Positions 16,762 to 24,971 of a stretch of DNA of 64,000 nucleotides are shown one piece after another. The stretch is taken from contig CAMYNM010000002.1 of assembly GCA_947259725.1 (NCBI GenBank), positions 62,001 through 126,000 of the forward strand, in the 5' to 3' direction. Every line of letters begins with the position of its first letter. Within the stretch, counting starts at the first letter, position 1. The position numbers and the translations under genes were made by a program. The notes beneath the pieces were generated by a model. That model made no database searches, was not told the origin of the DNA, and saw only the letters and a list, made by a program, of their open reading frames with translations. The DNA comes from CALZIK01 sp945787635 (GTDB lineage Bacteria; Acidobacteriota; Thermoanaerobaculia; Multivoradales; JAHEKO01).

Positions 16762-19263
16762 ATGATCTTCGAACGACGAGATTTTCTGAAGCTCCTGGGA
16801 GGCACGGTGGGCACCGTGTCGCTCGGCTCCTGCGGGCGCTTTCTGGTCCCGGACCGGATGGTCGAACAAGCTCTTCGGGGCCCGGGAATCGAGCGCCAGG
16901 TCAATACGATCTGCGGCCTCTGCGAGGGCGGGTGCGGCGTCACCGTCCGGCTCGTCGACGACCTACCGGTCGGATTGAAGGGAAACAGCCGGCATCCGCT
17001 CAACCGCGGCGGCCTGTGCCCGGTCGGCCAGGCCGGCCTCGAGGTTCTCTACGCGCCAAACCGGCTGCAAGGGCCTCTGCGCCGCCGGCCCGAAGGCGGT
17101 TTCGAGGCCACCGGCTGGGAGGAGGCATTGACCGAGATCGCCAAGAGCCTCGGGGACCTCCAGAGCTCGGGCAACGGCCGCCGGGCCGCGTTCCTGCACG
17201 GTGAGCCGGGCCAGCTCTTCGACGATCTCGCCCGCCGCTTCATGCAGGCGCTCGGCTCGGCCAACGTCGCTCGCCGGCGAGGCGAGACCGTGCTGCCGTA
17301 CCGGTTGGCGCAGGGAATCGATCAGGTCCCCGGCTTCGATCTCGCCAACTCCGACCTAGTGCTCTCCGTCGGCCTGGATCTGTTCGAAGACGGCGCGGCT
17401 CCAATTCATGCCGTTAGCGCGATGGTCGGCTCCCGCGACCAAGCCAACCGGGCCTCCTTGATCCACATCGGCTCACGGCTCTCGCCGAGCGCCACCAAGG
17501 CCGCGGAGCGACTGGCCGTTGCCCCAGGTACCCACGCCGCGGCGGTTCTCGGGATCGCCCACGTTCTGGTGCGCGAAGGCCGCTACGATCGCAACTTCGT
17601 CGCCAAGCACACCTTCGGGTTCGAAGACTGGACCGACGATCGAGGCGAGACGCGACTCGGGTTCCGCCGCCTCCTACTCGAGCAGTACTATCCGGATCGA
17701 GCCGCCCAACTGAGCGGCTCGGATCCGCGCGCCATCATTCGTATCGCCAGGAGGCTCGCCCGCGCCGAGCGACCGGTGGTGATCTGTGGCGGAGAGGCGA
17801 CCTCAACCAGCAATGCGACCTGGACGACTCTGGCCGCGCACGCGCTCAACGCACTGCTCGGCGCCTTCGACCGGCCCGGCGGCGTGGCGTTGCCCTCGAC
17901 CGTTCCGCTCACTCCGCTTCCTCCGTTCAGCGCGGCGGACGGCGCGCCCGCCCAAGATGGAACCGGCCACTCGGGCATCTTCGCCGCTCCAACAGACAGC
18001 ACGAGCTTCGGAATCGATCCGGTGGAAGCTCTCGCTGGTGCCGACGAATTGGACGTCCTTTTCCTGTCCGGAACCAACCCGGTCTACGACAGCCCGGCCG
18101 GCAGCGATCTGAAAAAGGCGCTCGAGCGCATTCCGCTGGTGGTCGCATTCTCATCGTTCTTGGATGAAACCGCTGCGGCCGCCGATATTGTCCTGCCGGT
18201 CAGTCTGTTCCTCGAGACATGGCAGGAGTCGACCACCCCCGAAGGCGTCGCGTTCAGCGTCCTGGGCGTCAGCCAACCCGTGGTCTCGCCGCTGTTCGAT
18301 AGCCGCCACCCGGGCGACGCCCTGCTCGAGCTGGCTCGCCGGGCCGGAGGTGGGCTCGCGACGGCACTGCCCTGGTCCAGCTACGAGGCCTACCTCAAGG
18401 AGCGCCTCGAAGGACTCCGAACGTCGGGACAGGGCTCGGTCATTTCGGGATCGTTCGAAGAGTCCTGGGTCCACTTTCTGGAAGAACGGGGCTGGCGTTT
18501 TCTGGAAAGCGGCGATCGGGAAGCGTTTTGGCAGGGCTTGGCGCGCAAGGGCGGTTGGTGGAATCCGGTCCTGGCGCGCGGCGACTGGAATCGGATGTTC
18601 CGTACCTCGACCGGGCGCTACGAGTTCTTCTCGCTCGAGCTCGAGCGCCACTTGGAAGGACTCGGCAGGTCGGCGGGTGAGTCCGAACCGGAGCCGGCGC
18701 TGCGCCGAGGCATCGAGTCTCTCGGCCTCGTGATCGAGGCCAGCGTCGACGAAGCGTGCCTGCCGCACTTCGAGCCGCCCCGGCTGGCCGGCAGCGGCGC
18801 TGCGGCCGACGCGCTCACGTTGGTGCCATTTCGGCCGATGACGGGTCGCGGCGACATCGGTGTGGCCTCGCCGATGCTCCTCGAGATGTACGGCTATCCG
18901 GTCCTTTCGGGCTGGCAGACCTGGGTCGAGCTGGCGCCCGAAACGGCGCACCAGCTCCATCTCGATGAAGGCGATCAGGTAACGCTCGAGACCGAGGCCT
19001 CGCCTTACGAGTCGGCGTTCGAAGCCGTCGTCAAGATCGAGCCGGGGGCCGTGGCGGGCGCCGCTCACGTGCCTTGCGGTCTCGGCAGGGAGGGTTTGGG
19101 CGGCGCGGCGGACGGGGTCGGAGACAATCCGGTCCGGATCCTGGCGCGCGACCGCGATTCGGTTTCGGGAGCGCTCGCCACAGTGTCGACACGGGTGCGC
19201 TCGACGCTGATCAAAAAGCGTGCGCGCGGCGGCGCGCGACCGCTCGTTGGAGGTCATGGCTGA
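16762..19263 (+). CDS. Tat-exported molybdopterin-oxidoreductase-fold subunit (QrcB/ActB-like)
   Basis: The 833-residue protein begins with a Tat signal (ERRDFLKLLGG). The signal ends in LGSC, so it could also be lipidated. The N-terminal [4Fe-4S] cysteines are present (CGLCEGGC at about residue 53, then GGLCPVG). The DMSO-reductase fold follows: FDLANSDLVLSVG, FLSGTNPVYDSP, ADIVLPVSLFLETW and a C-terminal MopB-like domain. Where the molybdenum ligand (Cys, Ser or Sec) would be expected, near the ARRRGETVLPYRL segment, I see no Cys or Sec. As in QrcB and ActB, this may be a structural subunit without the molybdenum cofactor, though here the Fe-S site looks intact. Start follows GAAGAGGA; the stop shares one base with the next ATG. 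Confidence 0.85.
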   Translation: MIFERRDFLKLLGGTVGTVSLGSCGRFLVPDRMVEQALRGPGIERQVNTICGLCEGGCGVTVRLVDDLPVGLKGNSRHPLNRGGLCPVGQAGLEVLYAPNRLQGPLRRRPEGGFEATGWEEALTEIAKSLGDLQSSGNGRRAAFLHGEPGQLFDDLARRFMQALGSANVARRRGETVLPYRLAQGIDQVPGFDLANSDLVLSVGLDLFEDGAAPIHAVSAMVGSRDQANRASLIHIGSRLSPSATKAAERLAVAPGTHAAAVLGIAHVLVREGRYDRNFVAKHTFGFEDWTDDRGETRLGFRRLLLEQYYPDRAAQLSGSDPRAIIRIARRLARAERPVVICGGEATSTSNATWTTLAAHALNALLGAFDRPGGVALPSTVPLTPLPPFSAADGAPAQDGTGHSGIFAAPTDSTSFGIDPVEALAGADELDVLFLSGTNPVYDSPAGSDLKKALERIPLVVAFSSFLDETAAAADIVLPVSLFLETWQESTTPEGVAFSVLGVSQPVVSPLFDSRHPGDALLELARRAGGGLATALPWSSYEAYLKERLEGLRTSGQGSVISGSFEESWVHFLEERGWRFLESGDREAFWQGLARKGGWWNPVLARGDWNRMFRTSTGRYEFFSLELERHLEGLGRSAGESEPEPALRRGIESLGLVIEASVDEACLPHFEPPRLAGSGAAADALTLVPFRPMTGRGDIGVASPMLLEMYGYPVLSGWQTWVELAPETAHQLHLDEGDQVTLETEASPYESAFEAVVKIEPGAVAGAAHVPCGLGREGLGGAADGVGDNPVRILARDRDSVSGALATVSTRVRSTLIKKRARGGARPLVGGHG

Positions 19264-19946
19264 TGGCTCGCTGGGGTATGGCGATCGATCTCGACCGCTG
19301 CACCGGTTGCGGAAACTGCATGGCCGCGTGCCACCAGGAGAACAATCTGGCGGCGGTCGGTCCCGAGCAGACTGAGCAGAGTCGTGCCTTTCACTGGATC
19401 CGCCTGGTACGCGAGGTCTCTGGCTCGGATGCCCACGCCACGGTGCGCTACACGCCCACGCTCTGCGTCCAGTGTGACGACCCCCCGTGTGTCAAGGTCT
19501 GCCCGGTACACGCCACCTATTTGAGCGAAGAGGGCATCGTCGGCCAGATCTACGCTCGCTGCATCGGCTGCCGTTATTGCATGGCAGCTTGCCCCTACAA
19601 TGCCAAGGTCTTCAATTGGTACGAGCCCGAGTGGCCAGGCGAGCTGAAGAAGAAATCGAACCCCGACGTCTCGCTTCGTTCACATGGCGTCGTCGAGAAG
19701 TGCACGTTCTGTCACCATCGAGTGAACCACGCCCGCGAGCAGGCTCGCGCCGAGGACCGCGAGATCCGCGATGGCGAAGTGGTACCGGCGTGCGCGGAGA
19801 GCTGCCCGGCGCAAGCCATCGTCTTCGGTGATCTGGACGATCCGGAAAGCATGGTCAGCGCGCGGGCGCGCAGCCCGCGCGCCTATCGACCGCATGAGGA
19901 CCTCGGCACGAGGCCAAAGGTCTTCTACCTCGAGGAACAGGAATGA
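19263..19946 (+). CDS. Four-cluster ferredoxin-type subunit (QrcC/PsrB-like)
   Basis: The 227-residue protein carries four cysteine groups for [4Fe-4S] clusters: CTGCGNCMAACH, CVQCDDPPCVKVCP, CIGCRYCMAACP, and CTFC together with CAESCP. This is the DmsB/PsrB/QrcC pattern of electron-transfer subunits between a catalytic-type subunit and an NrfD membrane protein. It has no export signal of its own, so it would leave the cytoplasm bound to its Tat-exported partner. The start ATG overlaps the preceding TGA by one base (TGATG), and the stop overlaps the NrfD start by four. A C-terminal LGTRPKVFYLEEQE segment is common in this family. Confidence 0.92.
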   Translation: MARWGMAIDLDRCTGCGNCMAACHQENNLAAVGPEQTEQSRAFHWIRLVREVSGSDAHATVRYTPTLCVQCDDPPCVKVCPVHATYLSEEGIVGQIYARCIGCRYCMAACPYNAKVFNWYEPEWPGELKKKSNPDVSLRSHGVVEKCTFCHHRVNHAREQARAEDREIRDGEVVPACAESCPAQAIVFGDLDDPESMVSARARSPRAYRPHEDLGTRPKVFYLEEQE

Positions 19947-21337
19947 GCGCGGAGCACACTGTGCGACCCGAACTGGGGCCAACCGTCTCCCACGATCTTT
20001 CCGAGCGAGACATCGACGTGCTGCTGGCTTCGGTCGAGCAGCCCGGCAGCGCTTTTCGGGTGGTTACGACCGTGCTCGTCCTGATCATCCTGGGGGCGTG
20101 GGTTCTCTTCAGCCGCCAGATTCTGTACGGCCTGGGCGTGACCGGCCTCAACCAGCCGGTGGGGTGGGGCTTCTACATCGTCAATTTCGTCTTCTTCATC
20201 GGCATCAGCCATGCCGGCACGCTGATCTCGGCAATTCTCCGGCTGTCCAACGCCGAGTGGCGCCGCCCGATCACCCGCATGGCCGAAGTGATCACGGTCG
20301 TGGTGCTCGCGATCGGCGCCTTTCACCCGGTTCTGGACCTGGGTCGCCCGGAGCGCATGCTCAACATCTTCACGGCCGGGCGGTTGCAGTCCCCGCTGCT
20401 GTGGGACGTGAGCTCGATTTCCGCCTATTTCATGGCGTCGACCGTCTATCTCTACATGCCCTTGATTCCCGACATCGCCCTGCTGCGCGACCGAGGAGCG
20501 CGGCCGCGCTGGCTGTACTCTTTCATGGCCTGGAACTGGCAGAACACGCCACGCCAGCGGGAGGTGTTGGAGCGTGCCAGCAACATCATGATGATCCTGG
20601 TGATTCCGATCGCGGTCTCGGTGCACACCGTCATCTCGTACATCTTCGCGATGACCTTGCAGCCGGGCTGGCACTCGACCATCTTCGGTCCGTACTTCGT
20701 GGTTGGTGCGATCTTCTCCGGTATCGCCGCCTTGATGGTGGTGATGATCGTGTTGAGAAAGGTCTTCCACCTCGAGCGGTTCCTCAAGGAGATTCACTTC
20801 GCCCACCTGTCCAAGCTACTGCTGGTCATGTCGTTGCTCTGGTTCTACTTCACGTTTTCCGAGTTTTTGACCGCGTTCTTCGGAAACGAGCCGGCCGAAA
20901 TACGGGTCTTCTTCTACAAGTTCACCGGACCGTACGCCATTCCTTTCTGGGGCATGGTGGTGTGCAATTTCCTGATTCCGGTGGTCCTGCTGAGCTTCCG
21001 ACGCACGCGGACCATCCCTGGGATCATGGTGGCGTCGATCGCGATCGTGATCGGCATGTGGCTCGAGCGCCTCAATATCGTGGTGCCGTCGCTGGCCAAC
21101 CCGCGGCTCGCCCTTCCCAGCGGGTTCTATATCCCCAGCTTGGTCGAGTGGGGCATGTTCGTCGGCGGTCTCGCGACCTTCGCCCTGGGGTTCGTCGTGT
21201 TCGCCCGTTTCTTTCCGCTGATCTCGGTGTGGGAGCTGCGCGAAGGCCAAGAGACAGCGGTCTCGGAGACCGCCGAGCGCGTGGCGAGCTACCTGCCGGA
21301 CCGGCTAGAGAACGCGCCGACGGGAGAAACCACATGA
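19943..21337 (+). CDS. NrfD-family quinone-interacting membrane subunit (QrcD/ActC-like)
   Basis: The 464-residue protein has about ten membrane helices. The segments GLNQPVGWGFYIVNFVFF and GISHAGTLISAILRL, then FHPVLDLGRPERM, are hallmarks of the ActC/QrcD/HmeB branch of NrfD proteins. These contain the quinol-binding site of complexes of the CISM family. The cytoplasmic ends are polar. It lies between the ferredoxin-like subunit and a small membrane protein and overlaps both by four bases, so a single complex is likely. In the scheme, quinol is oxidised here and electrons pass through the Fe-S subunit to the pentaheme and tetraheme cytochromes, or the reverse if driven. Confidence 0.92.
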   Translation: MSAEHTVRPELGPTVSHDLSERDIDVLLASVEQPGSAFRVVTTVLVLIILGAWVLFSRQILYGLGVTGLNQPVGWGFYIVNFVFFIGISHAGTLISAILRLSNAEWRRPITRMAEVITVVVLAIGAFHPVLDLGRPERMLNIFTAGRLQSPLLWDVSSISAYFMASTVYLYMPLIPDIALLRDRGARPRWLYSFMAWNWQNTPRQREVLERASNIMMILVIPIAVSVHTVISYIFAMTLQPGWHSTIFGPYFVVGAIFSGIAALMVVMIVLRKVFHLERFLKEIHFAHLSKLLLVMSLLWFYFTFSEFLTAFFGNEPAEIRVFFYKFTGPYAIPFWGMVVCNFLIPVVLLSFRRTRTIPGIMVASIAIVIGMWLERLNIVVPSLANPRLALPSGFYIPSLVEWGMFVGGLATFALGFVVFARFFPLISVWELREGQETAVSETAERVASYLPDRLENAPTGETT

Positions 21338-21630
21338 CCGAACCCCGCTTCCAAGAGACACCACCCTGGATCGCGGCGCTGCAGGTCGTGTCCGTCGCCG
21401 CGATCTGGGTGTTCGTGATCGGGATCAGCATCTGGATCATTCACCTGATGCGCCTTTCGCAGACGTTGCACGACGTACCGTCGGCCTCGGTCGGCATCTC
21501 GATCGTCGCCATCCCGGTGTTCCTGACCGGTGCGTCGGTCTTGACCTATGTCTTCGTTGGACTGCGCCGAGGCGCCACCCCGTCGACCGCGGAGGGCAGG
21601 GGGGAAGGAAGAGGCGCTGAACAAGAATGA
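21334..21630 (+). CDS. Small two-helix membrane protein of the Qrc-like operon
   Basis: This 98-residue product has two predicted membrane helices (about residues 13-37 and 50-75) joined by a short loop, and a charged Gly/Glu-rich tail. It starts in an ATGA overlap with the NrfD gene and ends in an ATGA overlap with the cytochrome gene. I do not recognise a named family. By position it corresponds to the small accessory membrane subunits of alternative complex III, but I see no sequence proof of that. Confidence 0.75.
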   Translation: MTEPRFQETPPWIAALQVVSVAAIWVFVIGISIWIIHLMRLSQTLHDVPSASVGISIVAIPVFLTGASVLTYVFVGLRRGATPSTAEGRGEGRGAEQE

Positions 21631-22838
21631 GACTACCGAGCGTCGATCGTTGGCTCTTCTTGCCCGTTGTGCTGCTAACTGCGTTCGCGCTCGCCGGAGC
21701 GGCTCCCCCTGACTCCGGTTCCGCGCTCCCCGACGACCCTCTCGAAGGGCGGCTACTCTTCGAGAACCGCAACTGTACTCGGTGCCACGGCATCTCCGGC
21801 GATAATCCGGAGGTCGGACCCGGTGGTGGCCCCGATCTCGGCCGCTCCGCCTTCGGCGGCAGCCTTCTCGATCTGGGCGCGGCTCTCTGGAACCACGTCC
21901 CCGGCATGAGCGTCAGCTTCGAGGACGCAGAGCTTTCCTGGCCGGAGCTCTCACAAACGGAGGTTGTCGAGCTCACGTCGTTTCTCTATTTCATCGAGTA
22001 CCTGGGCCACCCAGGTGACGCCACCGCCGGAAGGGCCCAGTTTCAAGCCAAAGGGTGCCACGAGTGTCACGAGCTTTCCGGTTTCGGCAGCCGCCCTGGC
22101 CTCGGACCCGACCTGGCTGGGCTCGAGAGCTTCGCTTCGCCGCTCTTTGTCGCCCAGGCGATCTGGAACCATGGTCCGGAGATGTTCGACACGATCCGCA
22201 CGGCGGGCATGGTCATACCGAGCTTCGGCGAGGGCGATCTGGCCGACCTGAGCGCCTACTTCCGCCAGGCCACAGCCGCTGGACCGGCCGAGAGGGCCCT
22301 CGTGGCTCCGGGCAATCCGAATCACGGCAGAGACTTGTTCCAAAGCAGAGGCTGCGCTCTATGCCACGGCAAGAACGCCACCGGAGGCAGCGAAGGTCCT
22401 GACCTCACCCGCTCGGACCTCCATCGCTCGGCGGAAACGATTGCCGGCATGATGTGGAACCACGCCTCGGTGATGAGCGACATGATGCGCAGCCGCGGCG
22501 TCGAATGGCCGAGATTCTCGACCGCCGAACTGACCGACCTTATCGCGTTTCTCTACTTCCTGCCGTTCGCCGACCGGCCCGGCGACCCGGTGCGCGGCGA
22601 AGGGGCGTTCGTCGCCCGATCCTGCGCCGCGTGCCACGGCGGCGGCCAGGCGTCGGCGCACGAAGGGCCCGATCTTGCCGGAACCGCGGCCGTTCGCTCC
22701 GCTCCCGCCTTCATTGCGGCTTTGTGGAGCCATGCGCCGGTGATGAAGGAAGCGATCCTCGGGGAGGGCAAGCCCTGGCCCGAGTTGTCGGGCGACGACT
22801 TGCGCAACCTGCTCGCGTACCTCCAGCTAGACCACTAG
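21627..22838 (+). CDS. Four-domain (tetraheme) class I cytochrome c
   Basis: The 403-residue protein has a signal peptide (WLFLPVVLLTAFALAGA) and four tandem class I cytochrome c domains of about 95 residues. Each has a CxxCH (CTRCH, CHECH, CALCH, CAACH), a downstream GPDL segment, a W(N/S)H..xM with the likely methionine ligand (HVPGM, HGPEM, HASVM, HAPVM), and a closing helix such as ELTDLIAFLYFL. The repeats clearly arose by internal duplication. It closes the Qrc/ACIII-like operon and is probably the exit point that hands electrons to soluble carriers, a role like that of ActE. Confidence 0.9.
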   Translation: MRLPSVDRWLFLPVVLLTAFALAGAAPPDSGSALPDDPLEGRLLFENRNCTRCHGISGDNPEVGPGGGPDLGRSAFGGSLLDLGAALWNHVPGMSVSFEDAELSWPELSQTEVVELTSFLYFIEYLGHPGDATAGRAQFQAKGCHECHELSGFGSRPGLGPDLAGLESFASPLFVAQAIWNHGPEMFDTIRTAGMVIPSFGEGDLADLSAYFRQATAAGPAERALVAPGNPNHGRDLFQSRGCALCHGKNATGGSEGPDLTRSDLHRSAETIAGMMWNHASVMSDMMRSRGVEWPRFSTAELTDLIAFLYFLPFADRPGDPVRGEGAFVARSCAACHGGGQASAHEGPDLAGTAAVRSAPAFIAALWSHAPVMKEAILGEGKPWPELSGDDLRNLLAYLQLDH

Positions 22839-22856
22839 TCCGACCTCGAGCCAACG

Positions 22857-22871
22857 GTGTTCGGAGAACAC
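22857..22871. terminator. Hairpin between convergent operons, possible terminator
   Basis: GTGTTC and GAACAC form a six-base-pair stem with a three-base loop in the 108-base gap between the convergent tetraheme and NrfD genes. No T-run is present on either side, so this is weak. Confidence 0.25.
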
Positions 22872-22946
22872 TCTCTCGAAAACGCTCGGGCCTCCAGAGT
22901 GGGCTAACGACCATGACTCTCGGGCCGAAGCGCGAGGTATGCAATG

Positions 22947-24179
22947 TCAGTCCGCAGTCGTTCCCGATGCCGCGGCGCTCTCCGAAGCCGCAAGCGAAGC
23001 CTCCGGCCACGGAGGCAGGAGCTTGATCAAGATGTAGAGAATGAGGAACGGCAGAATGAGGAGGCCAATGGAGGTTAGCAAGCCCTCGATGCCTCCCAAC
23101 TCGAGCTTATAGACCGTCAACCCACGGAGACTCTTTGAGAAGAGTTGTCCTCCGATCACCACGTTCCAGCGCGTGCCGAAGATCCCAACCTGCACCAGCA
23201 ACGCGGCAATAAAATAGGCGACCCGCTTGAGCTCGGTCGGAAGCCGAGAAAAACGAGAATAGGCGAGCATCAGCAACGGAGAGATGGTTCCGATGAGAAT
23301 CTGAACGATTGTAAGGCTGATGTAGAGCTTGCTGACAATCAACTCCGAGAGGATCCCGATCGACTCCTCTGACTCATACAGCCGATGAATGAAATCCAGA
23401 ATCTCCAACGAGAAGTCCACGATCAGCGCGTAGAGCAGAAAGGAGGCCAGCTTGTCGAGACAGGCCATGTCCGGTTGCTTGCGGCGAACCAGCGTCGTCA
23501 CGTAATAGATCAGAAGAACCAACGAAATGCCTGAGACGATGGCCGAGAACAAGAACACGATGGGCATGAGCACGCTGCTCCACCACGGATTCGCCTTGAC
23601 CGATCCGAAAATAAAGCCGACGTAGCCGTGCAGCAAGAAGGCCGATGGGATGCCGATCAAGGTGATCGTGTGAACGGCCTTCTTGTCGAACTCAACGGCC
23701 TCCGGTGAGAGGTCCCGCGAGCCCAGCGTGATCACCCAGTAGAGGAGCTTCTTGAACGCTCCAGCCTTTTCGCCCCACTTGACCAGATCGGCCCGGTAGT
23801 CGAACCAAATCTCCAACAACAATACGAGCATCAAATACCAGGCATACACAAACCCGAACATGGCCATTGCCGATTTGAAGTGCGGGGTGAGGAAGATCTC
23901 GAACGAGCGCTCCGGGTGCCCGAGGTGGGCGAGCAGAGGCAGCGGTGCCACCAGCAGGAAGGCCAGAGCCGTCAGCAACGCCAGTCGGTAGGTGGGTTCG
24001 AGTTCTTTCACTTTGAAGACCTTCTCCAGCGAGGCCAGAATGAAGGCACCAGCTACCAACCCGGTGATGTATGGATAGAGCACCACCAGCAGGCCCCAAT
24101 GAAGCTCGATCTCATTGGGATAGATGAAGCCCGAGATCTGCTCGACGGCCGATTGCAGGCGCTCCAGATGCTGCTCCAC
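22947..24179 (-). CDS. Second NrfD-family membrane subunit
   Basis: The 410-residue protein, from a GTG start, is a polytopic NrfD/PsrC protein of nine or ten helices (HWGLLVVLYPYITGLVAGAF, LAHLGHPERSFEIFLTPH). It is distant from the NrfD protein at 19943-21337. It is the last gene of a unit with an 8-heme cytochrome and a Tat-type ferredoxin subunit on the same strand, four bases after the latter's stop. This three-gene set matches NrfCD-type modules that move electrons between quinone and a periplasmic heme protein. No molybdopterin subunit accompanies it. Confidence 0.9.
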   Translation of the reverse strand: MEQHLERLQSAVEQISGFIYPNEIELHWGLLVVLYPYITGLVAGAFILASLEKVFKVKELEPTYRLALLTALAFLLVAPLPLLAHLGHPERSFEIFLTPHFKSAMAMFGFVYAWYLMLVLLLEIWFDYRADLVKWGEKAGAFKKLLYWVITLGSRDLSPEAVEFDKKAVHTITLIGIPSAFLLHGYVGFIFGSVKANPWWSSVLMPIVFLFSAIVSGISLVLLIYYVTTLVRRKQPDMACLDKLASFLLYALIVDFSLEILDFIHRLYESEESIGILSELIVSKLYISLTIVQILIGTISPLLMLAYSRFSRLPTELKRVAYFIAALLVQVGIFGTRWNVVIGGQLFSKSLRGLTVYKLELGGIEGLLTSIGLLILPFLILYILIKLLPPWPEASLAASESAAASGTTAD

Positions 24180-24183
24180 TCGA

Positions 24184-24969
24184 CTACCTCACCTCTCCGT
24201 CCAACTCCGAATAGAAGACCTTCGGCTCGGTATTGAGAGCCGGCTTGAGCACCTGAAGCGAGCTTTTCCGCATCAACCGCCGCAAAGGGCTGGCCAATGC
24301 GTTGAGCTCGCCGAATATCCTGGCGCCCGTCGGACAGACCTCGACACAGGCTGGCAGCAGCCCCTGCGTGATTCGGTGATAGCAGAAGGTGCACTTGTCC
24401 GCGGTGTTGGTCCGTGGATCGAGGTAGCGGGCGCCATACGGACAGGCTTGGATGCAGTAGCGACAGCCGATGCAGTAATCGCTGTCTACCAGGACTACTC
24501 CATCGTCGGTTTTGAACGTCGCCCCCACCGGGCATACCTGGACGCATGGCGGGTTGTCGCACTGATTGCAGAGCTTGGGAACGAAGAAGGAGCGCAACAC
24601 GTCACCCTCTCTCTCCTCTCGGGGAAAGCCCCGAATTCCTCCCTCGGGGCTGTCTACCGATACTTCACCGTCGTTGTGGATGACGTAGCGTTCTACCCAG
24701 GTGCGAAAGTAAAAGGGCTCTCGGGGGACATCGTTCTCCGCCTTGCAGGCTTCGACGCATTTGCCGCAGCCGATGCATTTGTCGACCTGGATCCCCATGC
24801 CGAAGTACCGCTCCGCAGTCTTCGAGTCACCCTGACTGGCTTCGGCGGCATCGGAGCCAAGAGCCAGTGGCCCCAGGACGGTGACCACCGCCGCCGAGCA
24901 CGGAAGCTGAAGCGTTTTCACCAGGAACTCCCGCCGCGGGAACTGTCGCTCGTCGTGCTGTCCGGCCAT
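24184..24969 (-). CDS. Tat-exported four-cluster ferredoxin-type subunit
   Basis: The 261-residue protein has a Tat signal (FPRREFLVKTLQLP) followed by a hydrophobic stretch. Cysteine groups CIGCGKCVEACK, CNQCDNPPCVQVCP, CIGCRYCIQACP, CTFC and CVEVCP can hold four [4Fe-4S] clusters. Unlike the ferredoxin of the Qrc-like operon it carries its own export signal, which fits the absence of a Tat-exported catalytic partner in this unit. It starts two bases after the stop of the 8-heme gene and ends four bases before the NrfD gene. It would connect the NrfD quinone site to the 8-heme cytochrome. Confidence 0.92.
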   Translation of the reverse strand: MAGQHDERQFPRREFLVKTLQLPCSAAVVTVLGPLALGSDAAEASQGDSKTAERYFGMGIQVDKCIGCGKCVEACKAENDVPREPFYFRTWVERYVIHNDGEVSVDSPEGGIRGFPREEREGDVLRSFFVPKLCNQCDNPPCVQVCPVGATFKTDDGVVLVDSDYCIGCRYCIQACPYGARYLDPRTNTADKCTFCYHRITQGLLPACVEVCPTGARIFGELNALASPLRRLMRKSSLQVLKPALNTEPKVFYSELDGEVR

Positions 24970-24971
24970 CT

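Noticed and set aside
16762..19263. Assignment as a catalytic polysulfide, thiosulfate or nitrate reductase
   Set aside because: No Cys or Sec metal ligand is visible, and the operon has pentaheme and tetraheme cytochromes with an ActC/QrcD-type NrfD protein, which fits quinol:cytochrome exchange better.
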